From NCBI RefSeq assembly GCF_000468095.1, contig NZ_ASZC01000005.1:62001-126000 (forward strand): 64,000 nucleotides of DNA. Reading direction: 5' to 3'. The notes under the pieces were generated by a model, which was not told the origin of the DNA, ran no database searches, and saw only the letters and a program-made list of their open reading frames with translations. The translations under genes and the position numbers were made by a program. Shown piece after piece: positions 1-8,923 of the stretch. How positions within the stretch are numbered: position 1 is the first letter of the stretch; every line of letters starts with the position of its first letter. The stretch is from Pantoea sp. AS-PWVM4. Its GTDB lineage: Bacteria; Pseudomonadota; Gammaproteobacteria; Enterobacterales; Enterobacteriaceae.

Positions 1-229
1 GCACAATCGCCCCTAACGGACGCATCAGGAAGCCTGCGCCAAAGGTCATCAGCGTCAGCATTAATGACGCAAACGGGTTATCACCGGGGAAAAAGGTTTT
101 TGCAATCGCGGTCGCGTAATAACCAAACACCATGAAATCGTACATTTCAAGGAAGTTGCCGCTGGTTACGCTAAAGATAGTTTTGGCACCGCTCTGCGAT
201 GACTTTTGTAAAGAAGAAGGTGAGCTCAT
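1..229 (-). CDS. MHS-family MFS transporter, N-terminal part (citrate/tricarballylate:H+ symporter-like)
   Basis: The reverse strand from the ATG at 229 stays open to the window edge, giving 76 residues. The segment [18 protein letters not shown] followed by an AKTFFP motif and a [11 protein letters not shown] stretch is typical of the metabolite:H+ symporter branch of the major facilitator superfamily, closest from memory to citrate (CitA) and tricarballylate (TcuC) carriers. It would be an inner-membrane proton symporter for an organic acid. Two transmembrane helices are covered. The rest of the gene lies outside the window, so the substrate cannot be fixed. Confidence 0.75.
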   Translation of the reverse strand, partial: MSSPSSLQKSSQSGAKTIFSVTSGNFLEMYDFMVFGYYATAIAKTFFPGDNPFASLMLTLMTFGAGFLMRPLGAIV

Positions 230-431
230 AGGATTTTCCAGTGTCTTCCATGCGGGGATGTCCCTTTTATCGTGACGTCTCCCTGATGAATGTGATCCAA
301 TTCACCATTGCACTTTACAAAAGCAGGGTTATACGTAACCAAACATTAACAAAGTTGATCCGCAGGATAATTGCCCGTTAATCCGCCTGATTCGTGGTTT
401 TCCTTTTTGGTCGTCGATTACGCCCATAACA

Positions 432-456
432 AAAAGGGCGCCCATTAGGGCGCCCT
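432..456 (-). terminator. Intrinsic terminator of exbBD
   Basis: Read on the minus strand, an 8-bp GC-rich inverted repeat (AGGGCGCC / GGGCGCCCT) with a 5-nt loop is followed by a T-run. It lies just after the exbD stop and ends the exbB-exbD transcript. Confidence 0.8.
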
Positions 457-473
457 CATAACTTTCAGTGAAA

Positions 474-896
474 CTACTTCTTCACCGTTTCCATACCCAT
501 CAAGCCAATCTTCAGATATCCGGCTTCACGAAGTTGGTCCATCACCGACATCAGGGTTTCATAACTTACTGATTTGTCAGCCTGGAAGAAGATGGTGGTT
601 TCTTTATTGCCTTCCGTCTGCGCCGTCAGCGCATTGACCAGCGTCTCTTTGGTGACCTGATCGTTGCCGATATAAACCTGGTTATCTTCTTTAATCGACA
701 AATAAACCGGTTTTTCCGGACGCGGCTGCGGCGCACTGGTGGAAGCGGGCAGATTGACGCGAACATCCACGGTTGCCAACGGCGCGGCCACCATAAAGAT
801 GATCAGCAGAACCAACATCACGTCGATAAACGGCGTCACGTTGATTTCATGCATTTCGCCATCGCTTTCCAGGTCGTCGTTTAAACGCATCGCCAT
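474..896 (-). CDS. exbD: Biopolymer transport protein ExbD
   Basis: ExbD is the inner-membrane proton-channel subunit of the TonB-ExbB-ExbD complex that energises TonB-dependent outer-membrane receptors for iron-siderophores and vitamin B12. At 140 residues it is the usual length. A short cytoplasmic N-terminus leads into one transmembrane helix at about residues 23-43, carrying the essential Asp25 in the TPFIDVML motif, followed by a periplasmic domain. The gene starts 5 nt after the exbB stop, so the two are co-transcribed. A terminator follows it at 432-456. Confidence 0.97.
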   Translation of the reverse strand: MAMRLNDDLESDGEMHEINVTPFIDVMLVLLIIFMVAAPLATVDVRVNLPASTSAPQPRPEKPVYLSIKEDNQVYIGNDQVTKETLVNALTAQTEGNKETTIFFQADKSVSYETLMSVMDQLREAGYLKIGLMGMETVKK

Positions 897-901
897 CGCA
901 A

Positions 902-1642
902 TTATCCTACGCGCAGTTTCTGTGCGGCAGTCGGACGAGCCACTTCGTTAGTCACGTTTCCCAGGTCGAGGTCACGGCTTTGCAGCAGCAGCACCTGCGC
1001 CGCCACATCACCGAGCGACGCTTTGTAGCTGGCAATCATACGGGCAAATACGTTGTAGATGACCACGGCAGGGATAGCAGCGACCAGACCAATCGCGGTC
1101 GCCAGCAGCGCTTCCGCAATCCCAGGAGCGACCACCGCGAGGTTGGTGGTTTGCGTCTGTGCGATGCCGATAAAGCTGTTCATGATGCCCCATACCGTAC
1201 CGAACAGGCCGATAAACGGAGCAACCGAACCAATGGTGGCGAGGAAACCGTTACCGCGGCCAGCATGACGGCTGAAAGCGGCAACGCGGCGTTCCAGACG
1301 GAAGCTGGTACGCTCTTTAATACCATCGGTGTCTTCGACACCGGCTGAAAGTTCCAGCTCGTTCTGTGCATCGTTAAGTAACACGGCGCTGTGGCTGTTA
1401 CCCTTGAAGCTGGCGGCAGTGCTGGAGGCGTCATCTAACGAACGCGCATCACTCAGGGCGAGATGTTCGCGTTTCAGTCGGCGCTTGGCTGAACTCAACT
1501 CAGCAAACTTACCAAAGAAGATTGCCCAGGTGACCACAGAGGCCATCAACAGGCCAATCATGACCACCTTTACCACGATATCGGCATGATGATACATGCC
1601 CCAAACGGAGAGATCCGTCTGCATCAAATCACTGGCTACCAC
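902..1642 (-). CDS. exbB: Biopolymer transport protein ExbB (GTG start)
   Basis: ExbB forms the pentameric inner-membrane scaffold around ExbD and TonB that couples the proton gradient to outer-membrane import. The 246 residues contain an N-terminal transmembrane helix, a long cytoplasmic loop and two C-terminal helices of the MotA/TolQ/ExbB fold. The GTG at 1642 is chosen because a GGAG element lies about 7 nt upstream and the N-terminus then aligns with the E. coli start, just ahead of the conserved LMQTDLSVWGMY. A Fur-box-like site lies upstream at 1713-1735. In E. coli metC is the divergent neighbour, whereas here a TRAP operon lies between. Confidence 0.96.
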   Translation of the reverse strand: MVASDLMQTDLSVWGMYHHADIVVKVVMIGLLMASVVTWAIFFGKFAELSSAKRRLKREHLALSDARSLDDASSTAASFKGNSHSAVLLNDAQNELELSAGVEDTDGIKERTSFRLERRVAAFSRHAGRGNGFLATIGSVAPFIGLFGTVWGIMNSFIGIAQTQTTNLAVVAPGIAEALLATAIGLVAAIPAVVIYNVFARMIASYKASLGDVAAQVLLLQSRDLDLGNVTNEVARPTAAQKLRVG

Positions 1643-1712
1643 GCTGCATCTCCAACTTCAATTGCATAGTTCACGATCGAGCGCCGGATCATAACAAATT
1701 AGCGGGCCGAAT

Positions 1713-1735
1713 TGATAGTAGTTCTCATTACTATT
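1713..1735 (-). promoter_or_regulatory. Fur-box-like operator for exbBD
   Basis: On the minus strand the site reads TAGTAATGAGAACTACTA, an inverted repeat close to the Fur consensus built around GATAATGAGAATCATTATC. It lies about 70 nt before the exbB start, and exbB is an iron-repressed Fur target in relatives. The match was made by eye. Confidence 0.6.
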
Positions 1736-1817
1736 TACAAACGAAAAGTGCGTTTTTCCACCACAGTTTCTTTCGATTGTGAGCAGGTTTTATAAATGTG
1801 ACGTACTGTATAAAATT

Positions 1818-1836
1818 ATTAAAACATCGTTTCAAA
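1818..1836 (+). promoter_or_regulatory. KdgR-like operator ahead of the TRAP operon
   Basis: The core TAAAACATCGTTTCA fits the remembered KdgR pattern TRAAAYRNYRTTTYA at every position. KdgR represses pectin- and uronate-utilisation genes in enterobacteria. The site is about 130 nt upstream of the TRAP binding-protein gene. A weaker CRP-like half-match (TGTGA, six bases, TCATT) follows at 1838-1853. The consensus is from memory, so a motif scan is needed. Confidence 0.5.
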
Positions 1837-1967
1837 ATGTGATGCATTTCATTCAATCAACATCTGCCCACTTTTTCACCACACGATTTTCATTATTCTG
1901 AGCCAGCCCTGCCTTTTAACGGTGCCGTTGCACTGTCCGATTTCGCTACCTCTTGCTGGAGCAAAAA

Positions 1968-2945
1968 ATGACGCTGAAAAAAAGACTACTCGCAGTTTCG
2001 TTGTCCTCCATGATCGCCCTGCTGGCCTGTAATGCCCAGGCCAAAGTCCTTAAGGTGGCGGAAGTGCAGCCCGCCGGTTATCCCACCGTGGTCGCGCTGG
2101 AGCATATGGGGGAGAAACTGAAACAGGCCACCGAGGGTCGTCTGGAGATGAAGGTGTATGCCGGTGGCGTGCTTGGCGATGAAGATCAAACCTTACAACA
2201 GGTTCAACTGGGCGCGATTGATATGATCCGCGTTTCGTTGGCCCCGGTGACCACCATCGCGCCGGAAACCAGCGTGCTTACTCTGCCCTTTATCTTCCGC
2301 GATGAAGATCATATGCACAAAGTGCTGGATGGCAGCGTAGGTGAGCAGATCGTCGATAAATTCAATAAAGATCCCAACACCCGCATGGTGTTTCTCGGCT
2401 GGACCGATGCCGGGACGCGCAACATGATCACCAAGAAACCACTGAGCAAACCGGAAGATCTGCAAGGCATGAAGATCCGCGTGCAGAACAGCGCCATCTC
2501 GCTCGCCACGCTAAAAGCAATGGGCGCTAACCCGGTAGCGATGGGCGTCAGTGAAGTGTTCAGCGCCATGCAAACCGGCGTGGTGGATGGCACCGAGAAT
2601 AACCCACCGACCTTTGTCGCCCATAACTACCTGCCCGTAGCGAAGTACTACACCCTCACCGGCCACTTTATTCAGCCAGAGATGATCCTGTTCTCCAAAC
2701 CGGCGTGGGATCGCCTCTCTGCTGACGATCAGGCGTTACTGAAGAAGCTGGGCAAAGAAGCTCAGGATGAGGAACGTCAGTTGTGGGCCAGCTACACCCA
2801 GCAATCGATTGAGAAAATGAAGGCCGGAGGCGTCACCTTCCAACAGATCGATCGCGACTACTTTGTCAAAGCTACCCAACCGGTACGCGATCAGTTTGGC
2901 GGCAAGTATCAGGATCTGATGACACAGATCGCCGAGGTGAAATAA
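1968..2945 (+). CDS. TRAP transporter solute-binding protein (DctP family, possibly uronate-binding)
   Basis: This is the periplasmic receptor of a tripartite ATP-independent transporter, delivering an organic acid to the DctQM permease. It has 325 residues and a signal peptide at about residues 1-25 ending in NAQA. The family signature GMKIRV, containing the substrate-carboxylate arginine, lies near residue 166, and the ENNPPTF segment follows. ATG 1968 is preferred to the upstream TTG at 1953 because GGAG sits six bases before it. The first residues of the mature protein resemble TRAP receptors for glucuronate and galacturonate, which agrees with the KdgR-like box upstream, but the substrate is inferred. 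Confidence 0.88.
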   Translation: MTLKKRLLAVSLSSMIALLACNAQAKVLKVAEVQPAGYPTVVALEHMGEKLKQATEGRLEMKVYAGGVLGDEDQTLQQVQLGAIDMIRVSLAPVTTIAPETSVLTLPFIFRDEDHMHKVLDGSVGEQIVDKFNKDPNTRMVFLGWTDAGTRNMITKKPLSKPEDLQGMKIRVQNSAISLATLKAMGANPVAMGVSEVFSAMQTGVVDGTENNPPTFVAHNYLPVAKYYTLTGHFIQPEMILFSKPAWDRLSADDQALLKKLGKEAQDEERQLWASYTQQSIEKMKAGGVTFQQIDRDYFVKATQPVRDQFGGKYQDLMTQIAEVK

Positions 2946-2949
2946 CCCC

Positions 2950-2970
2950 CCACGCCGCGCGCAGGCGTGG
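2950..2970 (+). other. Intercistronic hairpin between TRAP receptor and permease genes
   Basis: A perfect 7-bp stem, CCACGCC/GGCGTGG, with a 7-nt loop starts 5 nt after the binding-protein stop. It has no T-run. Such hairpins often protect the upstream message so that more binding protein than permease is made. That role is inferred. Confidence 0.55.
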
Positions 2971-2991
2971 CGTTTCACTCAGGATCCAATT

Positions 2992-3498
2992 ATGAACGCA
3001 TATTCCCGGTGGATGGATCGGTTGTACCTGCTGTGCATGTGGGTGGCGGCGGCAGCGTTGATGATCATGGTAGCGGTCATTCCCGTCGGCATCTTTGCGC
3101 GCTATGTATTGAACAGCGCGCTCTCATGGCCAGAGCCAGTTGCCATTATCTGTATGATCATTTTTACCTTTGTCGGCGCGCCGGTCGGCCTGCGAGCCGG
3201 CACCCATATTTGTGTCTCTATGTTGACCGATCGCTTGTCACCTGGCGGGCAAAAATGGGCGCTGCTGTTGTGTAACCTGCTGTTAATCGCCTTATGTGTG
3301 GTGCTGTTCCGCGCCAGCTACAACCTGTGTGCCGCGATGTGGATTCAGCCGCTGGCCTCACTGCCCAATGTCACCTATGGCGAAATGTATTTACCGATCC
3401 CGATTGGCACCGTTTTTACCCTGCTGTTTGCCCTGGAACGTCTGCTGAATGGCGACCAGAGCCAGCGCCCAATCGTCACGCTTGGCGGCACCCACTAA
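2992..3498 (+). CDS. TRAP transporter small membrane subunit (DctQ family)
   Basis: The 168-residue protein has four predicted transmembrane helices with the family pattern: a first helix with MVAVIPVGIFARYVLN, then an EPVAIICMIIFTFVGAP segment and a GTHICVSML motif. It pairs with DctM to form the Na+-driven permease. It lies between the receptor gene and dctM, 46 nt and about 15 nt from its neighbours, so the three form one operon. Confidence 0.9.
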   Translation: MNAYSRWMDRLYLLCMWVAAAALMIMVAVIPVGIFARYVLNSALSWPEPVAIICMIIFTFVGAPVGLRAGTHICVSMLTDRLSPGGQKWALLLCNLLLIALCVVLFRASYNLCAAMWIQPLASLPNVTYGEMYLPIPIGTVFTLLFALERLLNGDQSQRPIVTLGGTH

Positions 3499-3513
3499 CC
3501 TCGGAGCATCGTG

Positions 3514-4800
3514 ATGGACGCATTCATCCTGATTGGCAGTCTGATTCTGTTGCTGTTGGTCGGCTTTCCGGTCGCTTTCGCGGTCGGGTTTAGCGCCTTT
3601 ATCGGTGCCTGGTGGATTGACCTGCCGCTTGAAGCGGTGGTGATTCAGGTGACCAACGGCATCAATAAGTTTTCGTTACTCACCATCCCGTTCTTTATTC
3701 TGGCGGGCGCGATCATGGCTGAAGGCGGGATCGCCCGACGCCTGGTGAATTTTGCCTATATCTTCGTCGGCTTTATTCGTGGCGGCTTATCGCTGGTGAA
3801 TATCGTCGCATCGACGTTTTTCGGTGCAATTTCCGGTTCTTCCGTGGCGGATACCGCCTCGATAGGCTCGGTAATGATCCCGCAAATGGAGGAGAAAGGT
3901 TATCCACGCGATTTTGCGGCGGCGGTGACCGCCAGCGGCTCGGTGCAGGCGGTGCTGACGCCACCCAGCCATAACTCGGTGATTTATTCGCTGGCAACGG
4001 GCGGCGTGGTGACCATTTCCTCGTTGTTTGTCGCCGGTATTTTTCCCGGTCTGCTGCTCGGAGCATGTCTGATGGTGATGTGTCTGGGATTTGCGCGCAA
4101 ACGTGGGTATCCCAAAGGTGAAGCGATCCCGTTTCGCCAGGCGCTGAAGATCTTCTTTGATGCCTTCTGGGGGCTGTTCACCATCGTCATTATTCTCGGC
4201 GGCATTCTGTCCGGGATTTTCACCGCCTCGGAATCTGCGGCCATTGCCTGCCTGTGGGCATTCTTCGTCACCATGTTTATCTATCGTGACTTTAAGTGGA
4301 GCCAGTTGCACATCCTGCTGTTTCGCACCATCAAAACCGTCACCATCGTGATGGTGTTGATTGCCTTCGCGGCCGGTTTTGGCGCAGTGATGACCTTTAT
4401 GCAACTGCCCACCGCGATTACCGAAGCCTTTACCAGCCTGTCGGACAACAAGTACGTGATCCTGATGTGTATTAACGTGCTGCTGCTGGTGATCGGTACG
4501 CTGATGGATATGGCACCGATCATCCTGATCCTGACGCCTGTGCTGCTGCCTGTCGCTACCTCACTCGGCGTGGATCCGGTGCATTTCGGCATGATCATGA
4601 TGACCAATCTCGGTATCGGCCTGATCACGCCACCTGTCGGCACCGTGTTGTTCGTTGCCAGTGCGGTCAGTAAGCAGAAGATTGAACAGGTGGTCGGCGC
4701 GATGCTGCCGTTCTACTGCATGCTGTTTCTGGTGTTGATGTTAATCACGTATATCCCGGCGCTGTCGCTGTGGCTGCCACATATCATGGGAGTGATGTAA
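3514..4800 (+). CDS. TRAP transporter large permease subunit (DctM family)
   Basis: The 428-residue protein is strongly hydrophobic (about 11-12 helices) and catalyses Na+-coupled solute entry. DctM hallmarks are visible: FFILAGAIMAEGGIARRL, GAISGSSVADTASIGSVMIP near residues 105-125, ASESAAIAC, and a C-terminal GMIMMTNLGIGLITPPVGTVLF motif. ATG 3514 is taken rather than GTG 3511 because GGAG at 3503 then has 7-nt spacing. It ends one base before a pair of REP-like repeats at 4810-4884 that could terminate the operon. Confidence 0.92.
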   Translation: MDAFILIGSLILLLLVGFPVAFAVGFSAFIGAWWIDLPLEAVVIQVTNGINKFSLLTIPFFILAGAIMAEGGIARRLVNFAYIFVGFIRGGLSLVNIVASTFFGAISGSSVADTASIGSVMIPQMEEKGYPRDFAAAVTASGSVQAVLTPPSHNSVIYSLATGGVVTISSLFVAGIFPGLLLGACLMVMCLGFARKRGYPKGEAIPFRQALKIFFDAFWGLFTIVIILGGILSGIFTASESAAIACLWAFFVTMFIYRDFKWSQLHILLFRTIKTVTIVMVLIAFAAGFGAVMTFMQLPTAITEAFTSLSDNKYVILMCINVLLLVIGTLMDMAPIILILTPVLLPVATSLGVDPVHFGMIMMTNLGIGLITPPVGTVLFVASAVSKQKIEQVVGAMLPFYCMLFLVLMLITYIPALSLWLPHIMGVM

Positions 4801-4809
4801 AGGTACGCC

Positions 4810-4884
4810 CGTAGCGGCGCGATTTATCGCGCGGTTTTTTCCTGCATTGCGCACGGGAATGAGCGATAAATCGCGCCGCTACGG
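4810..4884. repeat. Pair of inverted REP-like repeats (family A)
   Basis: Two copies of a 22-23 bp unit around GTAGCGGCGCGATTTATCGCGC lie in opposite orientation (4810-4832 and 4863-4884). The first is followed by a T-run that could end the TRAP transcript. The same unit recurs at 18452, 19437, 19476, 21357, 21407 and 32870, always between genes or at a gene end. Confidence 0.85.
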
Positions 4885-4997
4885 ATCACGCTTCGTTCAA
4901 TGAAGGTGACTGTCTGATATTCCGTAATCAGGGGCAACGCACAGGAGCGATTCGTGTTAACGTGGTGGTTTTGTGAAATGCGGCAGGAAAGGCAGTG

Positions 4998-6188
4998 ATG
5001 GCAACGAAAAAAATAGACACCACGCTGGTCAGCGCGGGACGCAGCAAACGTTACACTCAGGGTTCAGTCAACAGCGTGATTCAGCGTGCCTCATCGCTGG
5101 TGTTTGACACCGTCGCCGATAAAAAACGCGCCACCGCTGGGCGGGCGAAAGGCGAACTGTTTTATGGCCGTCGTGGCACCCTGACACACTTTTCCCTCCA
5201 GGATGCGATGACCGAACTGGAAGGCGGTGCCGGTTGCGTGCTCTATCCTTGTGGTGCTGCTGCGGTTGCCAACGCTATTCTTTCGTTTGTCGCCGCTGGC
5301 GATCATGTACTGATGAGTGGCGCGGTCTACGAACCGACTCAGGACTTCTGTACCAAAATCCTCAGCAAACTTCAGGTCACCACCACCTTTTTTGATCACT
5401 GCATTGGCAGCGAAATCAGCGCGTTGGTGCAACCCAATACCCGCGTGGTGTTCCTGGAATCCCCTGCATCTATCACCATGGAAGTGCAGGACATCCCGGC
5501 GATTGTCGCCGCAGTGCGCAGCAAAGCCCCTGATGCCATCATCATGCTCGATAATACCTGGGCGGCGGGCGTTTTGTTTAACGCTCTGGAGCATGGCGTC
5601 GATATTTCGATCCAGGCCGGGACCAAATACCTGATCGGTCACAGCGATGCGATGATCGGCACTGCCGTCGCTAACGCCCGCTGCTGGGATCAACTGCGTG
5701 AAAATTCCTACCTGATGGGCCAGATGGTGGACGCCGATACTGCCTATATGGCGAGCCGTGGTCTGCGCACGCTGGGTACGCGTCTGCGCCAGCATGAAGA
5801 GAGTGGTTTACAGGTGGCGGAGTGGCTGGCCGCTCGCCCGGAAGTGGCGCGCGTTAACCATCCGGCGCTGGCGCAGTGCAAGGGGCATGAATTCTGGCAG
5901 CGAGATTTTACCGGCAGTAGCGGCCTGTTTTCCTTCATCCTGCATGAGAAGCTGAGCGGCGAGCAGCTGGCGCACTATCTCGACGGTTTCCACCACTTCA
6001 GCATGGCCTACTCCTGGGGCGGTTATGAGTCGCTGATCCTCGCCAATCAACCGGAAGAGCTGGCTGAGATTCGCCCGGCAGGTGGCGTCGATTTTACCGG
6101 TACGCTGGTGCGGCTACATATTGGTCTGGAACACGTTGCCGACCTGATTGAGGATCTGCAAGCCGGGTTTGAGCGCCTGAAACGCTAA
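4998..6188 (+). CDS. metC: Cystathionine beta-lyase MetC
   Basis: This PLP enzyme cleaves cystathionine to homocysteine, pyruvate and ammonia, the penultimate step of methionine synthesis in the cytoplasm. The 396 residues match the family length. The PLP lysine is Lys210 in the [12 protein letters not shown] motif, the same number as in E. coli. The C-terminal [11 protein letters not shown] motif is also present. ATG 4998 is chosen over GTG 4995 with AGGAAAGG just upstream. The gene lies next to exbB in E. coli, but here a TRAP operon separates the two. No clear MetJ box was seen. Confidence 0.96.
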   Translation: MATKKIDTTLVSAGRSKRYTQGSVNSVIQRASSLVFDTVADKKRATAGRAKGELFYGRRGTLTHFSLQDAMTELEGGAGCVLYPCGAAAVANAILSFVAAGDHVLMSGAVYEPTQDFCTKILSKLQVTTTFFDHCIGSEISALVQPNTRVVFLESPASITMEVQDIPAIVAAVRSKAPDAIIMLDNTWAAGVLFNALEHGVDISIQAGTKYLIGHSDAMIGTAVANARCWDQLRENSYLMGQMVDADTAYMASRGLRTLGTRLRQHEESGLQVAEWLAARPEVARVNHPALAQCKGHEFWQRDFTGSSGLFSFILHEKLSGEQLAHYLDGFHHFSMAYSWGGYESLILANQPEELAEIRPAGGVDFTGTLVRLHIGLEHVADLIEDLQAGFERLKR

Positions 6189-6294
6189 AATCTTCAACAA
6201 AGCCTCAACAAGCCTGATGCCGCGTGGCAGAGATCAACGTCTGCTGCTACGCAGGCCGTTAAAATAAAATCCTTGTGACTTGATGGAATAGCAG

Positions 6295-6957
6295 ATGGGT
6301 GTTTTACATGAGATTGTCCAGGCGCTCTGGCATCAGGATTTTGCCGCGCTGGCCAATCCGGATGTGGTGTGGATTGTCTACGGTGTGATGTTTGTGACGC
6401 TGTTTCTGGAAAACGGTTTATTGCCAGCGTCTTTTCTGCCGGGCGACAGCTTGCTGCTGCTGGCTGGGGCGATGGTTGCCAAAGGTGTGATGGACTTTGT
6501 CCCGACCATGCTGATTTTGACCACCGCGGCCAGCCTTGGCTGCTGGCTGAGCTATCTTCAGGGACGCTGGCTGGGCAACACCAAAATTGTCAAAAGCTGG
6601 CTGATGCACCTGCCAGCCCAATATCACCAACGCGCCTGGCAGTTGTTTAACCGCCACGGGTTGATGGCGCTGCTGGTGGGTCGCTTTCTGGCGTTTGTGC
6701 GTACCCTGCTGCCAACCATGGCAGGCATTTCCGGTTTGCAGAACGGTCGTTTTCAGTTTTTTAACTGGCTGAGCGGCTGGCTGTGGGTATGCATTGTGGT
6801 GGCGTTCGGCTATGGCATCAGCCAGGTGCCGTTTATCAAACGCCATGAAGATCAGGTGATGGCGATTCTGATGCTGCTGCCGGTAGTTTTGTTGTTCGTC
6901 GGGCTGGCGGGCAGCATTCTGGTGATCTGGAAAAAAAGACGCCCGAAGGCGTCATAG
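6295..6957 (+). CDS. yghB: DedA-family inner-membrane protein YghB
   Basis: YghB belongs to the DedA/Tvp38 family of membrane proteins implicated in undecaprenyl-phosphate or phospholipid flipping and in envelope integrity and cell division in E. coli. The 220 residues include the motifs [13 protein letters not shown] (about residues 42-54) and [16 protein letters not shown] (about 130-147). These contain the acidic and arginine residues conserved in the family, among several hydrophobic helices. The last codons overlap the end of convergent yqhC by 6 nt and also encode the yqhC terminator. Confidence 0.95.
   Translation: MGVLHEIVQALWHQDFAALANPDVVWIVYGVMFVTLFLENGLLPASFLPGDSLLLLAGAMVAKGVMDFVPTMLILTTAASLGCWLSYLQGRWLGNTKIVKSWLMHLPAQYHQRAWQLFNRHGLMALLVGRFLAFVRTLLPTMAGISGLQNGRFQFFNWLSGWLWVCIVVAFGYGISQVPFIKRHEDQVMAILMLLPVVLLFVGLAGSILVIWKKRRPKAS
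6931..6953 (-). terminator. Intrinsic terminator of yqhC inside the yghB coding sequence
   Basis: On the minus strand GACGCC-TTCG-GGCGTC is followed by seven T. On the plus strand the same bases encode the KKRRPKAS tail of YghB. The UUCG tetraloop and T-run make a strong terminator for yqhC. Confidence 0.8.
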
Positions 6958-7878
6958 AAGCTGCGCGGCGTCGGCGGTGGACTCAAACACCGTCTGACGC
7001 ACGCGGCTTGCCTCCTCTCCCGGCGTGACGCCGAAATAACGCTTAAACTCGCGTGAAAACTGCGAAGGGCTTTCATACCCGACGCGTACCGCCGCGGCAC
7101 TGGCACGCATCCCATCCTGTAACATCAACAGGCGCGCCTGATGCAGGCGATAGCGTTTCAGATACTGCAACGGCGAGGTTTGCGTTACGGCTTTAAAGTT
7201 GTGGTGGAACGCCGATACGCTCATGTTCACCTCTGCCGCCAGCGTCTCCACGCTAAGGTTTTCACTGAAATGACTTTCGATACGGCGCAACGCACGGGCG
7301 ATCTGGCTAAATTGCGTCTGGCGGCTGATCAATGATAACAGCGCGCCGCCACAAGGCCCGGTCAGCACGTAGTAGATAATTTCCCGCACGATTTGCGGCC
7401 CGAGCACGCGCGCGTCACGCGGTTTACGCATCACATCCAGCAGACGCTCAGCGGCGCACAGCATCTCTTCACTGAGAAAAGCGGAATGAATGCCAGAGGT
7501 TTGCGGCTGCGGCTGAAAATCCTGATCGTCGCCAATCTCCATCAATAAATCCTGTAGGCTGGCGTTATCGACCGTCAGACACATTCCCGCCAGCGGCTCT
7601 TCTGGCGTCGCTTCGGTTTCACACTCCACCGGCAGCGGCACGGTGAGCATCAGGTATTTGGTGGCGTCATAATGGAACACCGTGCTGCCGAGATAGCCGG
7701 TTTTACGCCCCTGAAACAGAATGACAATGCCGGGCTGATACATCATCGGCGTGCGCGGCAACGGCTCGTCGGCGTAGATCAATCGCACGTTATCCAGCTG
7801 ACATAGCGGCTGGCTACCAGGCTTCATCAGCGCAATCACCTGACGGGCAAGCTGACGGCAAAGCGTGTCATAAGGCAT
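6952..7878 (-). CDS. yqhC: AraC-family transcriptional regulator YqhC
   Basis: YqhC activates yqhD and dkgA in response to aldehydes such as glyoxal and furfural in E. coli. From ATG 7878 the protein has 308 residues: an N-terminal AraC_N-type sensor half with the [10 protein letters not shown] motif, then two helix-turn-helix units at about residues 210-300 ([20 protein letters not shown] and the [17 protein letters not shown] core). An in-frame start at 7917 exists, but the shorter form aligns with E. coli. The gene is divergent from dkgA. yqhD, which normally stands between them, is absent. Confidence 0.92.
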   Translation of the reverse strand: MPYDTLCRQLARQVIALMKPGSQPLCQLDNVRLIYADEPLPRTPMMYQPGIVILFQGRKTGYLGSTVFHYDATKYLMLTVPLPVECETEATPEEPLAGMCLTVDNASLQDLLMEIGDDQDFQPQPQTSGIHSAFLSEEMLCAAERLLDVMRKPRDARVLGPQIVREIIYYVLTGPCGGALLSLISRQTQFSQIARALRRIESHFSENLSVETLAAEVNMSVSAFHHNFKAVTQTSPLQYLKRYRLHQARLLMLQDGMRASAAAVRVGYESPSQFSREFKRYFGVTPGEEASRVRQTVFESTADAAQLL

Positions 7879-8082
7879 GGCATAGTCTCTCGCAGCAAAA
7901 AAGGCAGTTTGCCGCACCTCGGGCGAAAGCTCCAGTTTGCTGGAGAATCAGGCAAGATTCCGGCAGAAACAGACAGCACAAAAATGCCGCAGAGTTGCCA
8001 CAATGAACCCGAGGCTAAGGTTTGTTGACTAGACTTAACCTCAGTGTTTCCGGTGAGTCACTGCGACAAATAAGGAGCAACT

Positions 8083-8910
8083 ATGGCAGACCAACCACTG
8101 ATTAAACTGCACGACGGCAATATGATGCCGCAGCTCGGGCTGGGTGTCTGGCAGGCAAGTATTGATGAAGCACGCAAAGCGGTATTAAAAGCGCTGGAGG
8201 TGGGCTATCGCTCTATCGATACGGCTTCCGCCTACAAAAACGAGGAGGCGATTGGTCAGGCGTTGCAGGAGACGGACGTGCCTCGCGAACAGGTTTTCGT
8301 CACCACCAAGCTGTGGAATGATGACCAGAAAAATGCGCAGCAGGCACTGGAAACCAGCCTGGAAAAACTCAAACTGGATCAGGTGGATCTTTACCTGATG
8401 CACTGGCCCTGTCCGTTTAAAGATCTGTACCTGAGTGCCTGGGAACAGATGATTAAGTTGCAGCAACAGGGGCTGACCAAAAGTATTGGGGTGTGTAATT
8501 TCAACGAAGCGCATCTGAAACGTCTGATGGATGAGACCGGGGTTTCCCCGGTGGTAAACCAGATAGAACTGCACCCGATGTTGCAGCAGCGCACCCTGCA
8601 CGCGTGGAATGCCCTGCACCAAATCCAGACTGAGTCCTGGAGTCCGCTGGCGCAAGGCGGCCAGGGGGTGTTTGATCAGGAAGTGATCAAAAGCCTTGCG
8701 AAGAAATATGGCAAAACTCCGGCGCAAATCGTTATTCGCTGGCATCTGGACAGCGGGTTAGTGGTGATTCCGAAGTCTGTGACGCCGGCGCGTATTGAGG
8801 AGAACTTTAAGGTGTTTGATTTCCGGTTGGAAAAACCGGAGATCAGTGAGATCACCACGCTGGATATTGGTAAGCGGTTGGGACCGGATCCGGAGAAATT
8901 TGGCGGTTAG
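8083..8910 (+). CDS. dkgA: 2,5-diketo-D-gluconate reductase A (aldo-keto reductase DkgA)
   Basis: This NADPH-dependent aldo-keto reductase reduces 2,5-diketo-D-gluconate to 2-keto-L-gulonate and detoxifies methylglyoxal and other aldehydes. The 275 residues show the AKR signature: GLGVWQ, the catalytic Asp46 and Tyr51 in IDTASAYKNE, the LMHWP segment with the catalytic histidine, GVCNFN, and a C-terminal IPKSVTPARIEEN NADPH-binding motif. AAGGAG precedes the ATG. It is divergent from its likely activator yqhC and faces ftsP across a cluster of palindromic repeats. Diketogluconate metabolism is well developed in Pantoea and Erwinia. Confidence 0.95.
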   Translation: MADQPLIKLHDGNMMPQLGLGVWQASIDEARKAVLKALEVGYRSIDTASAYKNEEAIGQALQETDVPREQVFVTTKLWNDDQKNAQQALETSLEKLKLDQVDLYLMHWPCPFKDLYLSAWEQMIKLQQQGLTKSIGVCNFNEAHLKRLMDETGVSPVVNQIELHPMLQQRTLHAWNALHQIQTESWSPLAQGGQGVFDQEVIKSLAKKYGKTPAQIVIRWHLDSGLVVIPKSVTPARIEENFKVFDFRLEKPEISEITTLDIGKRLGPDPEKFGG

Positions 8911-8923
8911 GTGCGCGCTATTG

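Noticed and set aside
1797..1812. TGTGA-N6-GTATA as a CRP site before the TRAP operon
   Set aside because: Only the left half matches; the right half fails at nearly all positions.
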